This document shows, piece after piece, positions 1 through 8,400 of a stretch of DNA of 64,000 bases. A program made the translations under genes and the position numbers. The notes below the pieces were generated by a model. It was not told the DNA's origin. It saw only the letters and a list, made by a program, of their open reading frames with translations, and did not search any database. This DNA comes from UBA6115 sp050953005 (GTDB lineage: Bacteria; Bacillota; Clostridia; Christensenellales; Aristaeellaceae), in contig JBMNLV010000002.1 of NCBI GenBank assembly GCA_050953005.1, forward strand, positions 61,326 through 125,325, in the 5' to 3' direction. Each line of letters begins with the position of its first letter. The stretch's first letter is position 1.

Positions 1-206
1 CCTTCACCCTGTCCCTGGATGACTTTACCATCAGTTACTTCACCACCAGCCCGCTGGTGCAAAACCTGTCCACGCTGATCTACTCCGAGGCACGCAAGGG
101 CATCAAGCCCACGATGAACGCGCTCAGCGCGCTGATGTTTGTAGCCCTGCTGGTGTTGCTGCTGGCGGTCAACCGCCGCGCAAACCTGGTCAAGGAATCA
201 AAGTAA
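1..206 (+). CDS. potC: Spermidine/putrescine-type ABC permease, C-terminal end (partial)
   Basis: The window opens inside a coding region that reads without a stop from position 3 to a TAA at 204-206 (68 codons). The residues are typical of the C-terminus of a PotC-like inner-membrane permease: a DDFTISYFT motif, then a last hydrophobic helix (ALMFVALLVLLLAV) and a short basic tail. It would form half of the membrane channel of an ABC importer. The binding-protein gene follows 13 bases later with its own AGGAGG, so the two are in one operon. The rest of the transporter lies outside the window. Assignment as polyamine-type rests mainly on the adjacent potD-like gene. Confidence 0.8.
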   Translation, partial: FTLSLDDFTISYFTTSPLVQNLSTLIYSEARKGIKPTMNALSALMFVALLVLLLAVNRRANLVKESK

Positions 207-219
207 AGGAGGAAACCCC

Positions 220-1257
220 ATGAAAAAATTGCTGTCCCTGATTCTGATTGCCCTGCTTGCGTTCTCCCTTGCCGGCGCGCAGGCGCAAGGCACGGTCAAT
301 GTCTTTAACTGGGAAGACTATATCTCGGAGGAGGCCCTCAAGCTGTTTGAGAAGGAGACAGGCATCAATGTCAACTATATGCGCTTTACCCTCAATGAGG
401 ACATGCTGGTGCAGGTGCGTACCAGCCCGGGCGCCTTTGACGTGGTGTTTCCATCCGACTATGCCATTGAGCGCATGATGGCGGAGGACCTGCTTCAGCC
501 CATTGATTATGCCAAGGTGCCCAATGCCGATCAGATTCTGGAATGGCTGCAAAACCCCGACTATGACCCCGGCCAGGTGTATTCCGTCCCCTATATGTGG
601 GGCACTGTGGGCATCCTCTATGACACCACCAAGGTGTCCGCCCCCATCAATTCCTGGAGCGCGCTGTTTGATGAGCAGTACAAGGGCGAGGTCTTCATGC
701 TGGATTCTCCGCGCGACGCTCTGGGCGTGGCGCTCAAGTATCTGGGCTATTCAGTCAATTCCAAAAATCCGGCGGAAATCCAGGCCGCGGCCAACCTGCT
801 GATCGAGCAAAAGCAAAAGGGCATCGTCAAGGCTTACCAGGTGGATGAGACCAAGGACAAGATGGTGGCCGGCGAGGCCGCCCTGGCGGTGGTTTGGTCG
901 GGCGACGCCCAGTACGCTATCAACCTGAATGAGGACCTGGCCTATGTGGTGCCCGAGGAAGGAAGCAACGTTTGGGTGGACAGCATGGTCATTCCCAAGA
1001 GCGCGGCCAACCCTGAGAACGCCCATATCTTCATTAACTTCATGTCCAGGCCCGATGTCGCGCAGATGAACGCCGAGTATATCGAGTATTCCTCCCCCAA
1101 CGCCGGCGCGATCGAGCTGATGGGCGAGGACTACACCGGCAATCCGACCCTGAACCCGTCGCAGGAGACCATCGACAATTGCGAGTTCTTCCATGACAAC
1201 AACGATGTCAAGGTGCTCTACGATACCTACTGGGGGATGGTCAAAAACGCCAAATAA
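220..1257 (+). CDS. potD: Spermidine/putrescine-type ABC transporter substrate-binding protein
   Basis: 345 residues, the usual PotD length. A Sec signal peptide (MKKLLSLILIALLAFSLAGA) has no obvious lipobox cysteine. The mature protein starts with the family pattern VNVFNWEDYIS and continues with FDVVFPSDYAIERM and VPYMWGTVGILYD, as in PotD/PotF. It should capture a polyamine or a similar small cation outside the membrane and hand it to the permease whose end lies just upstream. Start is set by AGGAGG 7 bases before ATG 220. A strong hairpin terminator follows at 1270-1300, so this is the last gene of the transport operon. A paralog lies at 10344-11384. Substrate is inferred, not shown. Confidence 0.88.
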   Translation: MKKLLSLILIALLAFSLAGAQAQGTVNVFNWEDYISEEALKLFEKETGINVNYMRFTLNEDMLVQVRTSPGAFDVVFPSDYAIERMMAEDLLQPIDYAKVPNADQILEWLQNPDYDPGQVYSVPYMWGTVGILYDTTKVSAPINSWSALFDEQYKGEVFMLDSPRDALGVALKYLGYSVNSKNPAEIQAAANLLIEQKQKGIVKAYQVDETKDKMVAGEAALAVVWSGDAQYAINLNEDLAYVVPEEGSNVWVDSMVIPKSAANPENAHIFINFMSRPDVAQMNAEYIEYSSPNAGAIELMGEDYTGNPTLNPSQETIDNCEFFHDNNDVKVLYDTYWGMVKNAK

Positions 1258-1269
1258 TCATATAATAAG

Positions 1270-1300
1270 CCCGTGCCGGTCTCCGGCGCGGGTTTTTTTT
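1270..1300 (+). terminator. Rho-independent terminator after potD
   Basis: Stem CCCGTGCCGG / CCGGCGCGGG (one G-T wobble), TCT loop, followed directly by eight T. It ends the polyamine transporter operon before galE. Confidence 0.9.
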
Positions 1301-1329
1301 GTTGTTGCGGACCGAACAGGAGGACTGGG

Positions 1330-2343
1330 ATGAAGATTCTTGTCACCGGCGGCGCGGGCTATATCGGCTCGCACACCTGCCTGGCGCTCATGGAGAATGG
1401 GTATGACGTGGTGGTGGTGGATGACCTGCGCAACTCCGACGAGGAAGCTTTGCGCCGCGTGGAGGAGCTCTCTGGCAGGGACCTGACCTTTTACAATTTT
1501 GATGTGTGTGATCAGGACCGCCTGGAGGAGGTCTTCAGCGCGCACCCTGTCAGCAGCGTGATTCACTTCGCTGGGCTCAAGGCCGTGGGGGAGTCCGTGG
1601 GAATGCCGCTGGCCTACTATGCTAACAACCTGGGCAGCACGCTGGCGCTGGCCGGCTGCATGAAGCGCCACAATGCGCGCAACTTCATCTTTTCTTCTTC
1701 CGCCACAGTGTACGCGCAGGATAATCAGATGCCCCTGGCGGAGGGGGACGCCTTGGGCTGCACCAATCCCTATGGATGGACCAAATTCATGTGCGAGCAG
1801 ATCCTGCGCGACCTGTGCGTGGCGGAGCCTGATTTCTCCGTGGTGCTGCTGCGCTACTTCAATCCCATCGGCGCGCACCAAAGCGGCCGAATCGGCGAGG
1901 ATCCGGCCGGCATTCCCAACAATCTCCTGCCTTACATCACCCAGACCGCGCAAGGGCGGCTTTCGCAGCTGACGGTGCATGGAAATGACTATGACACCCC
2001 TGACGGCACCGGCGTACGCGATTACATCCATGTGGTGGACCTGGCCCGCGGCCACCTGAAAGCCCTGGAGTATGCCGAGCGCAACCGCGGCTGCGAGGCC
2101 ATCAACCTGGGCACCGGCCGGGGATATTCCGTGCTGGAGATCCTGAAAGCCTTTGAAACGGTCAACAAGGTCAAGGTGCCCTATACCATCGGCCCGCGCC
2201 GCCCCGGTGATATTGCCACTGTCTACGCGGATCCGCATAAGGCCAAAGACCTGCTGGGCTGGCAGGCCGAGCTGGGCATTGAGGACATGTGCCGCGATGC
2301 CTGGAACTGGCAGAAGAAGAATCCCAAGGGTTACAGGACGTAA
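1330..2343 (+). CDS. galE: UDP-glucose 4-epimerase
   Basis: 337 residues, normal GalE length. It interconverts UDP-glucose and UDP-galactose (Leloir pathway and surface-glycan precursors). The N-terminal NAD-binding motif GGAGYIGSH is at residues 7-15, the SSSATVY segment carries the catalytic Ser/Thr, and YGWTK carries the Tyr-x3-Lys pair of extended short-chain dehydrogenases. The reading frame is open upstream to 1273, but ATG 1330 has AGGAGG 7 bases upstream and begins exactly at the family N-terminus (MKILVTGGAGYIG). It stands alone between the potD terminator and the convergent asnS. Confidence 0.95.
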   Translation: MKILVTGGAGYIGSHTCLALMENGYDVVVVDDLRNSDEEALRRVEELSGRDLTFYNFDVCDQDRLEEVFSAHPVSSVIHFAGLKAVGESVGMPLAYYANNLGSTLALAGCMKRHNARNFIFSSSATVYAQDNQMPLAEGDALGCTNPYGWTKFMCEQILRDLCVAEPDFSVVLLRYFNPIGAHQSGRIGEDPAGIPNNLLPYITQTAQGRLSQLTVHGNDYDTPDGTGVRDYIHVVDLARGHLKALEYAERNRGCEAINLGTGRGYSVLEILKAFETVNKVKVPYTIGPRRPGDIATVYADPHKAKDLLGWQAELGIEDMCRDAWNWQKKNPKGYRT

Positions 2344-2422
2344 AGGGCGGGAGAACGGGGGATGAGGGGGACGCTTCTTTTTCCTGAAAGAAAGTTTCCA
2401 AGGTTCTCCCGATTTCCCTGCC

Positions 2423-3811
2423 CTAAAACTCCGCGTGGCCCACGGTGCGGGGGAAGGGCAGCACATCGCGGATGTTGGTGATGCCTGTCAGGTACATGAC
2501 AAAGCGCTCAAAGCCCAGGCCGAAGCCGGCGTGCTTGGCGGTGCCGAAGCGGCGCAAATCCAGGTACCAGGCGTATTCATCCTCCGCCAGGCCCATCTCA
2601 TGGATACGCTTCAATAATTGCTCATAGCGTTCCTCGCGCTGGCTGCCGCCGATCATCTCGCCCACGCCGGGCACCATCAGGTCCATGGCGGCGACTGTTT
2701 TGCCATCCTCGTTGACGCGCATATAGAAGGCCTTGATGTCCTTGGGGTAATCGCTTACAAAGACCGGGCGCTTGAAGTGCTCCTCTGCCAGATAGCGCTC
2801 ATGCTCTGTCTGCAAATCCATGCCCCAGCTGACCGGATACTCAAACTGCCTGCCGGAAGCCTTGAGGATCTTGATGGCCTCGGTATAGGTGACGCGGCCG
2901 AACTGACTGCTTTTTACCAGCTCCAGCCTGGCCAGCAATTCTTTGTCCACGAACTGGTTGAGGAAGCGCAGCTCGTCTTCCGCCTGCTCCATGACGGTGT
3001 TAATCACGCTGCGTACCATGTCCTCGGCCAGGTCCATGTTGTCATTGAGGTCGGCGAAGGCGATTTCCGGCTCGATCATCCAAAACTCGGCCGCGTGGCG
3101 GGCAGTGTTGCTGTTTTCCGAGCGGAAGGTGGGCCCGAAGGTGTAGACTTTACCCAGCGCCAGGGCATAGGCCTCGGCCTGCAGCTGCCCGGAAACGGTC
3201 AACTGGGCTGATTTCCCAAAGAAGTCCTTGGAAAAATCCGCGCTTCCCTCCCTGGTCTTGGGCAGGTTGTCCAGGTCGAGGGTGGTCACCCGGAACATCT
3301 CGCCCGCGCCCTCAGCGTCCGAGGTGGTGATGATGGGCGTATGCACATAGAAAAAGCCTTTTGACGCAAAATAGCTGTGGATGGCCTGGGCAGCCAGGGA
3401 ACGGATGCGGAAGACCGCAGAAAAGGTATTGGTCCGCGGGCGCAGGTGGGACAGCGTGCGCAGGTATTCAAAGCTGTGGCGCTTTTTTTGCAGCGGATAG
3501 TCCGGGGCTGAAAGGCCCAGCACCGTCACGCTGTCGGCCTTGAGCTCAAAGGGCTGCTTCATCTGCGGCGTATGCACCAGCTGGCCTGTCACCTCAAGGG
3601 AGGTGTACAGCGTGGCTTTGCCGACTTCCTCAAAGTTCGGCAGGCTGTCGTCCACCACAACCTGCAGGTTGCGAAAAGAGGAGCCGTCATTGAGCTCAAT
3701 AAAGGCATGGGCCTTGCTGCCGCGCAGGGTGCGCACCCAGCCGTTCACCCGAATGGCGCTGCCGTCTCCCGGCGTTTGTTTGTACAGGGATGCGATTTCG
3801 GTCGGTTTCAC
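2423..3811 (-). CDS. asnS: Asparaginyl-tRNA synthetase
   Basis: 462 residues. It charges tRNA-Asn with asparagine. An N-terminal OB-fold anticodon-binding domain (about residues 15-105) is followed by a class II catalytic core; motif 2 region FRSENSNTARHAAEFWMIEPE and motif 3 GFGLGFERFVMYLTG with the terminal NIRDVLPFPRT distinguish AsnRS from AspRS. The start is GTG at 3811, which overlaps the stop of the upstream ROK kinase by four bases (GTGA); AAGGAGGG lies upstream of it inside that gene. Translation is therefore probably coupled to the kinase. It is the last gene of the hprK-ROK-asnS run. Confidence 0.94.
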   Translation of the reverse strand: MKPTEIASLYKQTPGDGSAIRVNGWVRTLRGSKAHAFIELNDGSSFRNLQVVVDDSLPNFEEVGKATLYTSLEVTGQLVHTPQMKQPFELKADSVTVLGLSAPDYPLQKKRHSFEYLRTLSHLRPRTNTFSAVFRIRSLAAQAIHSYFASKGFFYVHTPIITTSDAEGAGEMFRVTTLDLDNLPKTREGSADFSKDFFGKSAQLTVSGQLQAEAYALALGKVYTFGPTFRSENSNTARHAAEFWMIEPEIAFADLNDNMDLAEDMVRSVINTVMEQAEDELRFLNQFVDKELLARLELVKSSQFGRVTYTEAIKILKASGRQFEYPVSWGMDLQTEHERYLAEEHFKRPVFVSDYPKDIKAFYMRVNEDGKTVAAMDLMVPGVGEMIGGSQREERYEQLLKRIHEMGLAEDEYAWYLDLRRFGTAKHAGFGLGFERFVMYLTGITNIRDVLPFPRTVGHAEF

Positions 3812-4773
3812 AGGGATTCACCCTCCTTCAATATCATACCCAGCATGGCTGCGCCGATGATACCGGCGCTATTGCCCAGTACGGCCAGCTCCACCCGGCC
3901 ATAGGGCATGGTCTTAAACATCAGGTAGCGCGGCATTTTCTTATTGACGGCATCCAGCAGGAACTGTCCGGCCATGCTGATGCCGCCGCCCAGCACAATC
4001 ACCTCCGGATCCAGGAAAGAGACGATGCTGTTGATCGCCAGCGCCAGGTAATCGGTATAGCGGTCAAAGACTTTGACCGCGAGCGGGTCGCCTTCCTTTG
4101 CGCAGTCGATGATGATTTTGCCGCTGATCTTTTCCGGCTTGCCTGCCCGAAGAAGGATCAGGCTGTCCGGGTGCGTCCTGACGGCTTCGCGCCCCATACG
4201 GATAAGCGCTGTCGCTGAGCAATACCGCTCCAGGCAACCCCTCTTGCCGCAGGTACAGGGGATGCCGCCCATTTCCATGGTCAGGTGCCCCAGCTCGCTG
4301 GCTACGCCGTGCGCGCCTGTCCAGGGTTTGCCGTTGATGATGATGGCGCCGCCCACACCGGTGCCCAGGGTTAAAAAAACGCTGGATGCCGCTCCCGCGC
4401 TGACGCCGGCCATGCTTTCCGCCAGGCCGGCTACGGTGGCGTCGTTGTCGATGAAGACAGGCTTGCGGATGTGCTTTTGCAGCTCCTCGCGCAGCGGGAT
4501 ATCATGCCAGCCCAGGTTGGTGCAGAAGATCACCCTGCCGGTGCTGTTATCCGCGATGCCCGGGATGCCGATGCCAATGGCTTCCACTTCATCGATGCTG
4601 CGCCCGGATTGCTCCAGCGCTTTGAGCGCGCAGGAGGCCATATCACGCACGACTTCTTTGTAGTCCCGCTGCGCGCCGGTGGCGGAGGACGCCTCAGAGA
4701 GGATGTTTCCCTTCAGACCGGTGACGCCTGCTGCGATCTTGGTTCCGCCCAGATCAATGCCGATATAGATCAT
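3808..4773 (-). CDS. ROK-family glucokinase
   Basis: 321 residues. ATP-dependent phosphorylation of glucose or a related hexose or amino sugar in the cytoplasm. It begins with the phosphate-binding motif GIDLGGTKIAAG and carries the ROK zinc signature CTCGKRGCLERYCS and the sugar-binding segment ELGHLTM. A TTG upstream (4785) keeps the frame open, but ATG 4773 has GGAG six bases upstream and matches family N-termini. It lies 18 bases after hprK and overlaps asnS. Glucokinase is the likeliest role; ROK kinases for ManNAc are very similar, and the sialate module at 31-37 kb lacks its own kinase, so that alternative should be kept. Confidence 0.85.
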   Translation of the reverse strand: MIYIGIDLGGTKIAAGVTGLKGNILSEASSATGAQRDYKEVVRDMASCALKALEQSGRSIDEVEAIGIGIPGIADNSTGRVIFCTNLGWHDIPLREELQKHIRKPVFIDNDATVAGLAESMAGVSAGAASSVFLTLGTGVGGAIIINGKPWTGAHGVASELGHLTMEMGGIPCTCGKRGCLERYCSATALIRMGREAVRTHPDSLILLRAGKPEKISGKIIIDCAKEGDPLAVKVFDRYTDYLALAINSIVSFLDPEVIVLGGGISMAGQFLLDAVNKKMPRYLMFKTMPYGRVELAVLGNSAGIIGAAMLGMILKEGESL

Positions 4774-4791
4774 GCTGTTCTCCAAAACCGC

Positions 4792-5706
4792 TTACTTGTT
4801 CCCCATCAGGTCGTTCATGCGCTTGTCCAGCTCCTGGGCAGCCGAATAGCCCATGCGCTTGAGGCTCAGGTTGCGGGCCGCCACCTCGATGATGATGGCC
4901 AGGTTGCGTCCGGGCTTGACCGGCAGCACCAGGCTTGGCACCTTCACACCCATGATGGTTGTATAGTTTTCCTCCAGGCCCAGGCGGTCGTATTCCTTTT
5001 GCTCATTCCACTGCTCCAGGTGGATCTCCATGTCGATGGATTTGCTCATCAGGACCGAGCCGACGCCGTACATCTGGCGGATATCAATGATGCCGATGCC
5101 CCGGATTTCCATAAAAAAGCGAATGGTCTCCGGAGATTCGCCGGTCAGGCGGTTTTCGTTGACGCGGCAGATGTCCACCACGTCATCAGCCACCAGCTGA
5201 TGGCCGCGCTTGATCAATTCCAAAGCGGCCTCGCTTTTGCCCACGCCGGATTCTCCGGTGATCAGCACACCCACGCCGTAAACATCCACCAGCACCGCGT
5301 GCATGGTCATGCGCGGGGCCAGGACGCGGCTGAGGAACATGATGGCGCTGACGATAAAGCTGGTGGTGTGCATTTGTGAACCAAAGACAGGGATATCCTT
5401 TTTCCGCGCAAGCCTCAGCAGTTCCTCGGGCGGGCGGTGACCGCGGCATAATACTACGCAAGGGATGTCGTAGTTAAAAAAGGCCGCCAGCTTGCTGTAA
5501 CGTTCCTCCTTCGACAGGCCCATCAAATAGCCCATTTCGACATTGCCCAGGATCTGCGGCCGCTCCATTGCGAAATGCTCGTAATAACCGCTCAGCTCCA
5601 GTCCCGGACGGTTGAACTCCGCTGAATCGATGTCAAGCGTCGTGCGGGTGGTGGGGGAGAGGATCTCCAGGTTTAATCCTGTTACAAACTCGGATAGCTT
5701 GACCAC
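4792..5706 (-). CDS. hprK: HPr kinase/phosphorylase
   Basis: 304 residues. Phosphorylates Ser46 of HPr in response to glycolytic intermediates and so drives carbon catabolite control. The P-loop GESGVGKSEAALEL and the family signature EIRGIGIIDIRQMYGVG are intact. The frame extends to 5775, but the GTG at 5706 is chosen because AAAGGCGG precedes it and the protein then begins like other HprK (VVKLSEFVTGLNLEIL). A promoter is visible at 5747-5775. HprK is often followed by lgt; here it heads a run with a ROK kinase and asnS. HPr and enzyme I genes are not in the window. Confidence 0.93.
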   Translation of the reverse strand: MVKLSEFVTGLNLEILSPTTRTTLDIDSAEFNRPGLELSGYYEHFAMERPQILGNVEMGYLMGLSKEERYSKLAAFFNYDIPCVVLCRGHRPPEELLRLARKKDIPVFGSQMHTTSFIVSAIMFLSRVLAPRMTMHAVLVDVYGVGVLITGESGVGKSEAALELIKRGHQLVADDVVDICRVNENRLTGESPETIRFFMEIRGIGIIDIRQMYGVGSVLMSKSIDMEIHLEQWNEQKEYDRLGLEENYTTIMGVKVPSLVLPVKPGRNLAIIIEVAARNLSLKRMGYSAAQELDKRMNDLMGNK

Positions 5707-5746
5707 CGTGTACCGCCTTTCGGCCCAAGGCCTTGATGTCCAGCAC

Positions 5747-5775
5747 AGTATACATGATGTGCCCGGTACGTTCAA
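5747..5775 (-). promoter_or_regulatory. SigA-type promoter for hprK operon
   Basis: On the minus strand TTGAAC, 17 bases, TATACT, placed about 40 bases before the GTG start of hprK. Confidence 0.6.
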
Positions 5776-5837
5776 GCAAGATACTGTATTATGGCCCTCG
5801 GCGCCGGCTGATCGCCGCCTAAAATTATTACAAAATG

Positions 5838-5866
5838 TTGCAATTATAGTAATTAAAAGTTACAAT
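5838..5866 (+). promoter_or_regulatory. SigA-type promoter for the ZorAB-like cassette
   Basis: TTGCAA, 17 bases, TACAAT, in an AT-rich stretch that differs from its surroundings. It lies about 25 bases upstream of the GTG start at 5891, divergent from hprK. Confidence 0.6.
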
Positions 5867-5890
5867 ACAGTTCACAAAGGCGGTGATGAT

Positions 5891-7426
5891 GTGAATGAGT
5901 TGATGAAGACCCTGTCCGGCAGCCTGATCGACCTAATGATATACGGCGCGGTGCTTGTCACCTTCCTGGTTGGGCTGGGCAAGTGCGTCTTTCCCCTGCG
6001 CCGTGCCGCGCGTGCCTTTCGCCGGGGTATTCACAACCTGGCGGTTTTTAAACCCAATGAAACCGGGCGCCCGGATTGGCAGGACACCCTGTTTCTCGGG
6101 CGGTCCATGCAAAAGCAATGGGCGCGTTTCCTGGCAAATGCCGAGCAGCTTGACCAGCGCGGGCTCTCCTGTGATGTGGAGGATTACATCAACGACCAGA
6201 CCGTCCTGCGCGATTTTGCGCACTTCCAGCTGTCCGAGGTGATTCCGGGCGTGCTGACCAGCCTGGGCATTTTGGGCACCTTCATCGGGCTGATGCGCGG
6301 GCTGGGCAATTTGAACCTGGACAGCGCGCAGGCCACGGTATCCTCCATTCACACCATGATTTCCGGCATGACCTTTGCCTACGGCACCTCCATCGCCGGC
6401 CTGGTCGGATCCCTGCTGTTCAACATCTTCTTCCGCTCCGCCCAGGGCTCAGCCACCGGCGCGATGGATGATTTCACCCACGCTTTCTCCGAGGTGGTCA
6501 TGCGCCGGCCGCTGGATGAGGATGTGCGGCGGACCTGCTATATGGAGGACCAGGCCGCCTTTCTCAGCGCCGCCTTTGGCGATATCAGCATGAAGCTTGA
6601 ATCCGGCATCGGGCAGGCGATGGAGCGCTCTTTCGCGCCGATCGGACAAAGCATGCAGCACTTCATCCTCTCAGAAACACAGGCGCAGGTGGAAGGTCTC
6701 AACCATGTGATCAACCAGTTTGTCGGGCAGATGAACACCGCCCTGGGCGGACAGTTCCTGCAATTGGGCAAGACGCTTTCCCAGATCAATCAGGCGCAGA
6801 CTGTCAGCCATGAGTCCCTCAGCGCTACCATGGCGGCCGCTGACACCATCCTGGAGAGCATTCAGAAGACAGACCTCGTTACCAAAACCGTCATGGACCG
6901 CTTTGACAATTATATCAGCGAGCTGTCCCAGGCGCAGGCTTCCTCCGCGCAAATCGCGGAGCAGACCGCGGGCGTTCTCAAGGGCATGCACCGGGATGTC
7001 ACCATCCAGAATGAGCGCTACCAGGCGCTGGTGGATGCCCAGACAGAACTGGGCCGCATGATGGAGCAATACGCCGCCTGGTCCGGACGGGTGCTGGAGG
7101 CGGTAGAGAAGCAGTCCGATGACGCTTCCGACCGCGCGCATGAGGTAGCCAACGAAATGAACCGCTCAGGCAGGCTGCTGTCTGAGAGCTATACCAGCTT
7201 TGTGGAGAACATCACCGCCGGCCTGGGGCGTACCATCGGAATGTTTGAGGAGAACATGCGTGAGATGACCGGCGCCATGGTGCGCGATTTGGGCGCTGCC
7301 ATGAACAGGGGCGGCGATGCGCCTGACTTAAAGCAGTTTGCCCGTGTGCAGCAGGCCCTCAGTGACATGACGCAAGCGCTTGTCCGCGCGACCGCGGCGG
7401 CGGAGCGAATGGCGGAGGGGGCATGA
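5891..7426 (+). CDS. ZorA-like MotA/TolQ/ExbB ion-channel protein with long helical tail
   Basis: 511 residues. Three predicted membrane helices: residues 12-34, 117-139 (VLTSLGILGTFIGLMRGL) and 156-182 (GMTFAYGTSIAGLVGSLLFN). The last two match the proton-channel core of MotA/TolQ/ExbB proteins, with the conserved Thr/Ser positions. From about residue 185 to the end there is a 320-residue cytoplasmic, Gln/Ala-rich, largely helical tail. That layout (channel plus long tail) is the one known for ZorA of Zorya defence and differs from flagellar MotA. GTG 5891 is the chosen start, with AAAGGCGG upstream. The stop overlaps the MotB-like gene. No ZorC, ZorD or ZorE gene is nearby, so function as defence is not shown; a cell-envelope motor is equally possible. 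Confidence 0.75.
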   Translation: MNELMKTLSGSLIDLMIYGAVLVTFLVGLGKCVFPLRRAARAFRRGIHNLAVFKPNETGRPDWQDTLFLGRSMQKQWARFLANAEQLDQRGLSCDVEDYINDQTVLRDFAHFQLSEVIPGVLTSLGILGTFIGLMRGLGNLNLDSAQATVSSIHTMISGMTFAYGTSIAGLVGSLLFNIFFRSAQGSATGAMDDFTHAFSEVVMRRPLDEDVRRTCYMEDQAAFLSAAFGDISMKLESGIGQAMERSFAPIGQSMQHFILSETQAQVEGLNHVINQFVGQMNTALGGQFLQLGKTLSQINQAQTVSHESLSATMAAADTILESIQKTDLVTKTVMDRFDNYISELSQAQASSAQIAEQTAGVLKGMHRDVTIQNERYQALVDAQTELGRMMEQYAAWSGRVLEAVEKQSDDASDRAHEVANEMNRSGRLLSESYTSFVENITAGLGRTIGMFEENMREMTGAMVRDLGAAMNRGGDAPDLKQFARVQQALSDMTQALVRATAAAERMAEGA

Positions 7427-8400
7427 TGCGCACCATCAAGGCGCCTACGCGCCTGGTCTCCAAGGGGGATGGCGGCAGCCACTGGATCTCCTTTTCGGAT
7501 ATGCTCTCAAGCCTCTTGCTTGTGTTTATTCTGGCTTTGATGGTCAGCATTTACCAGTATTTCTCAGTGCTGGACATCAAAACCAGGGAACTGGAAAACC
7601 AGCGTGTGGAGCTGGACCGCGTTCAGATTTCCCTCGTCAAAAAAGAGGCGGACCTGCAAACCGCGCAGGCTGAGCTGATGGGCAAGGAGGAGGAGGTGCG
7701 TTCCATCCAAATCCAACTGCAGCAGCAGGAGGACGAGCTGCACGCCGCCCAGACCGCCCTGAAAACCAAGGAGGATGAGCAGGCGCTTTTGCAATTGCAG
7801 CTCGTCGCGCAGGAGCAGTCCCTAAACGCCATGCAGCTGGCCATGAACCAGCAGCAACAGCAGATCGACGACCTGCTGGGCGTGCGCACACAGATTATTC
7901 AGGAACTCAGCCGGGCCTTCAGCCAAAGCAACCTGAACGTCAAGGTCAATGAGGACACCGGCGATATCATGCTGGACAGCAGTTTGCTGTTCCAAAGCGG
8001 AGGGGACGTGCTGCTGCCGGCCGGACAGGAGCAGCTGGCGCGCCTGGTGCCGGTGTATCTTGGCGTGCTGATGCGGCCGGAGTATGAGGCTTATGTGGCT
8101 GAGATTGTCATTGAAGGCCATACGGACTCCAGGGGCAATTACCTGTTTAATCTCCAGCTGTCCCAGGACCGCGCGCTGGGGGTGGCTACCTATATGCTGC
8201 AGCTGCCCGGGCTGAGCAACCAGCAGGCGCTCAAGCTGCAATCCATCCTGACAGCCAAGGGGCGCAGCTATTCTGACCGTATTTTTAACCCTGACGGTAC
8301 CGAGAACATGGACGCCAGCCGCCGTGTGGAAATCCAGTTCAGGCTGAAGGACACAGAAATGATCCAGAAGATGAACCAGATCCTGCTGCAGGGCAAGTGA
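7426..8400 (+). CDS. ZorB-like MotB/OmpA-domain stator protein
   Basis: 324 residues from ATG 7426 (another ATG at 7423; both overlap the upstream stop). A short cytoplasmic N-terminus is followed by one membrane helix with the MotB-type motif WISFSDMLSSLLLVF, where Asp25 is the expected ion-binding residue. Residues 47-150 are a Glu/Gln-rich heptad-like coiled coil, unusually long for MotB. Residues 170-320 form an OmpA-type peptidoglycan-binding domain (IEGHTDSRGNYLFN, LSQDRA, SRRVEIQF). It should anchor the channel encoded upstream to the wall. GGAGGGGG serves as ribosome binding site. The stop overlaps the start of the third gene (TGATG), so the three are translationally coupled. Confidence 0.78.
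   Translation: MRTIKAPTRLVSKGDGGSHWISFSDMLSSLLLVFILALMVSIYQYFSVLDIKTRELENQRVELDRVQISLVKKEADLQTAQAELMGKEEEVRSIQIQLQQQEDELHAAQTALKTKEDEQALLQLQLVAQEQSLNAMQLAMNQQQQQIDDLLGVRTQIIQELSRAFSQSNLNVKVNEDTGDIMLDSSLLFQSGGDVLLPAGQEQLARLVPVYLGVLMRPEYEAYVAEIVIEGHTDSRGNYLFNLQLSQDRALGVATYMLQLPGLSNQQALKLQSILTAKGRSYSDRIFNPDGTENMDASRRVEIQFRLKDTEMIQKMNQILLQGK

Noticed and set aside
5891..8400. Flagellar MotA/MotB stator
   Set aside because: The long cytoplasmic tail, the extended coiled coil and the lack of any flagellar or chemotaxis gene nearby argue against it.
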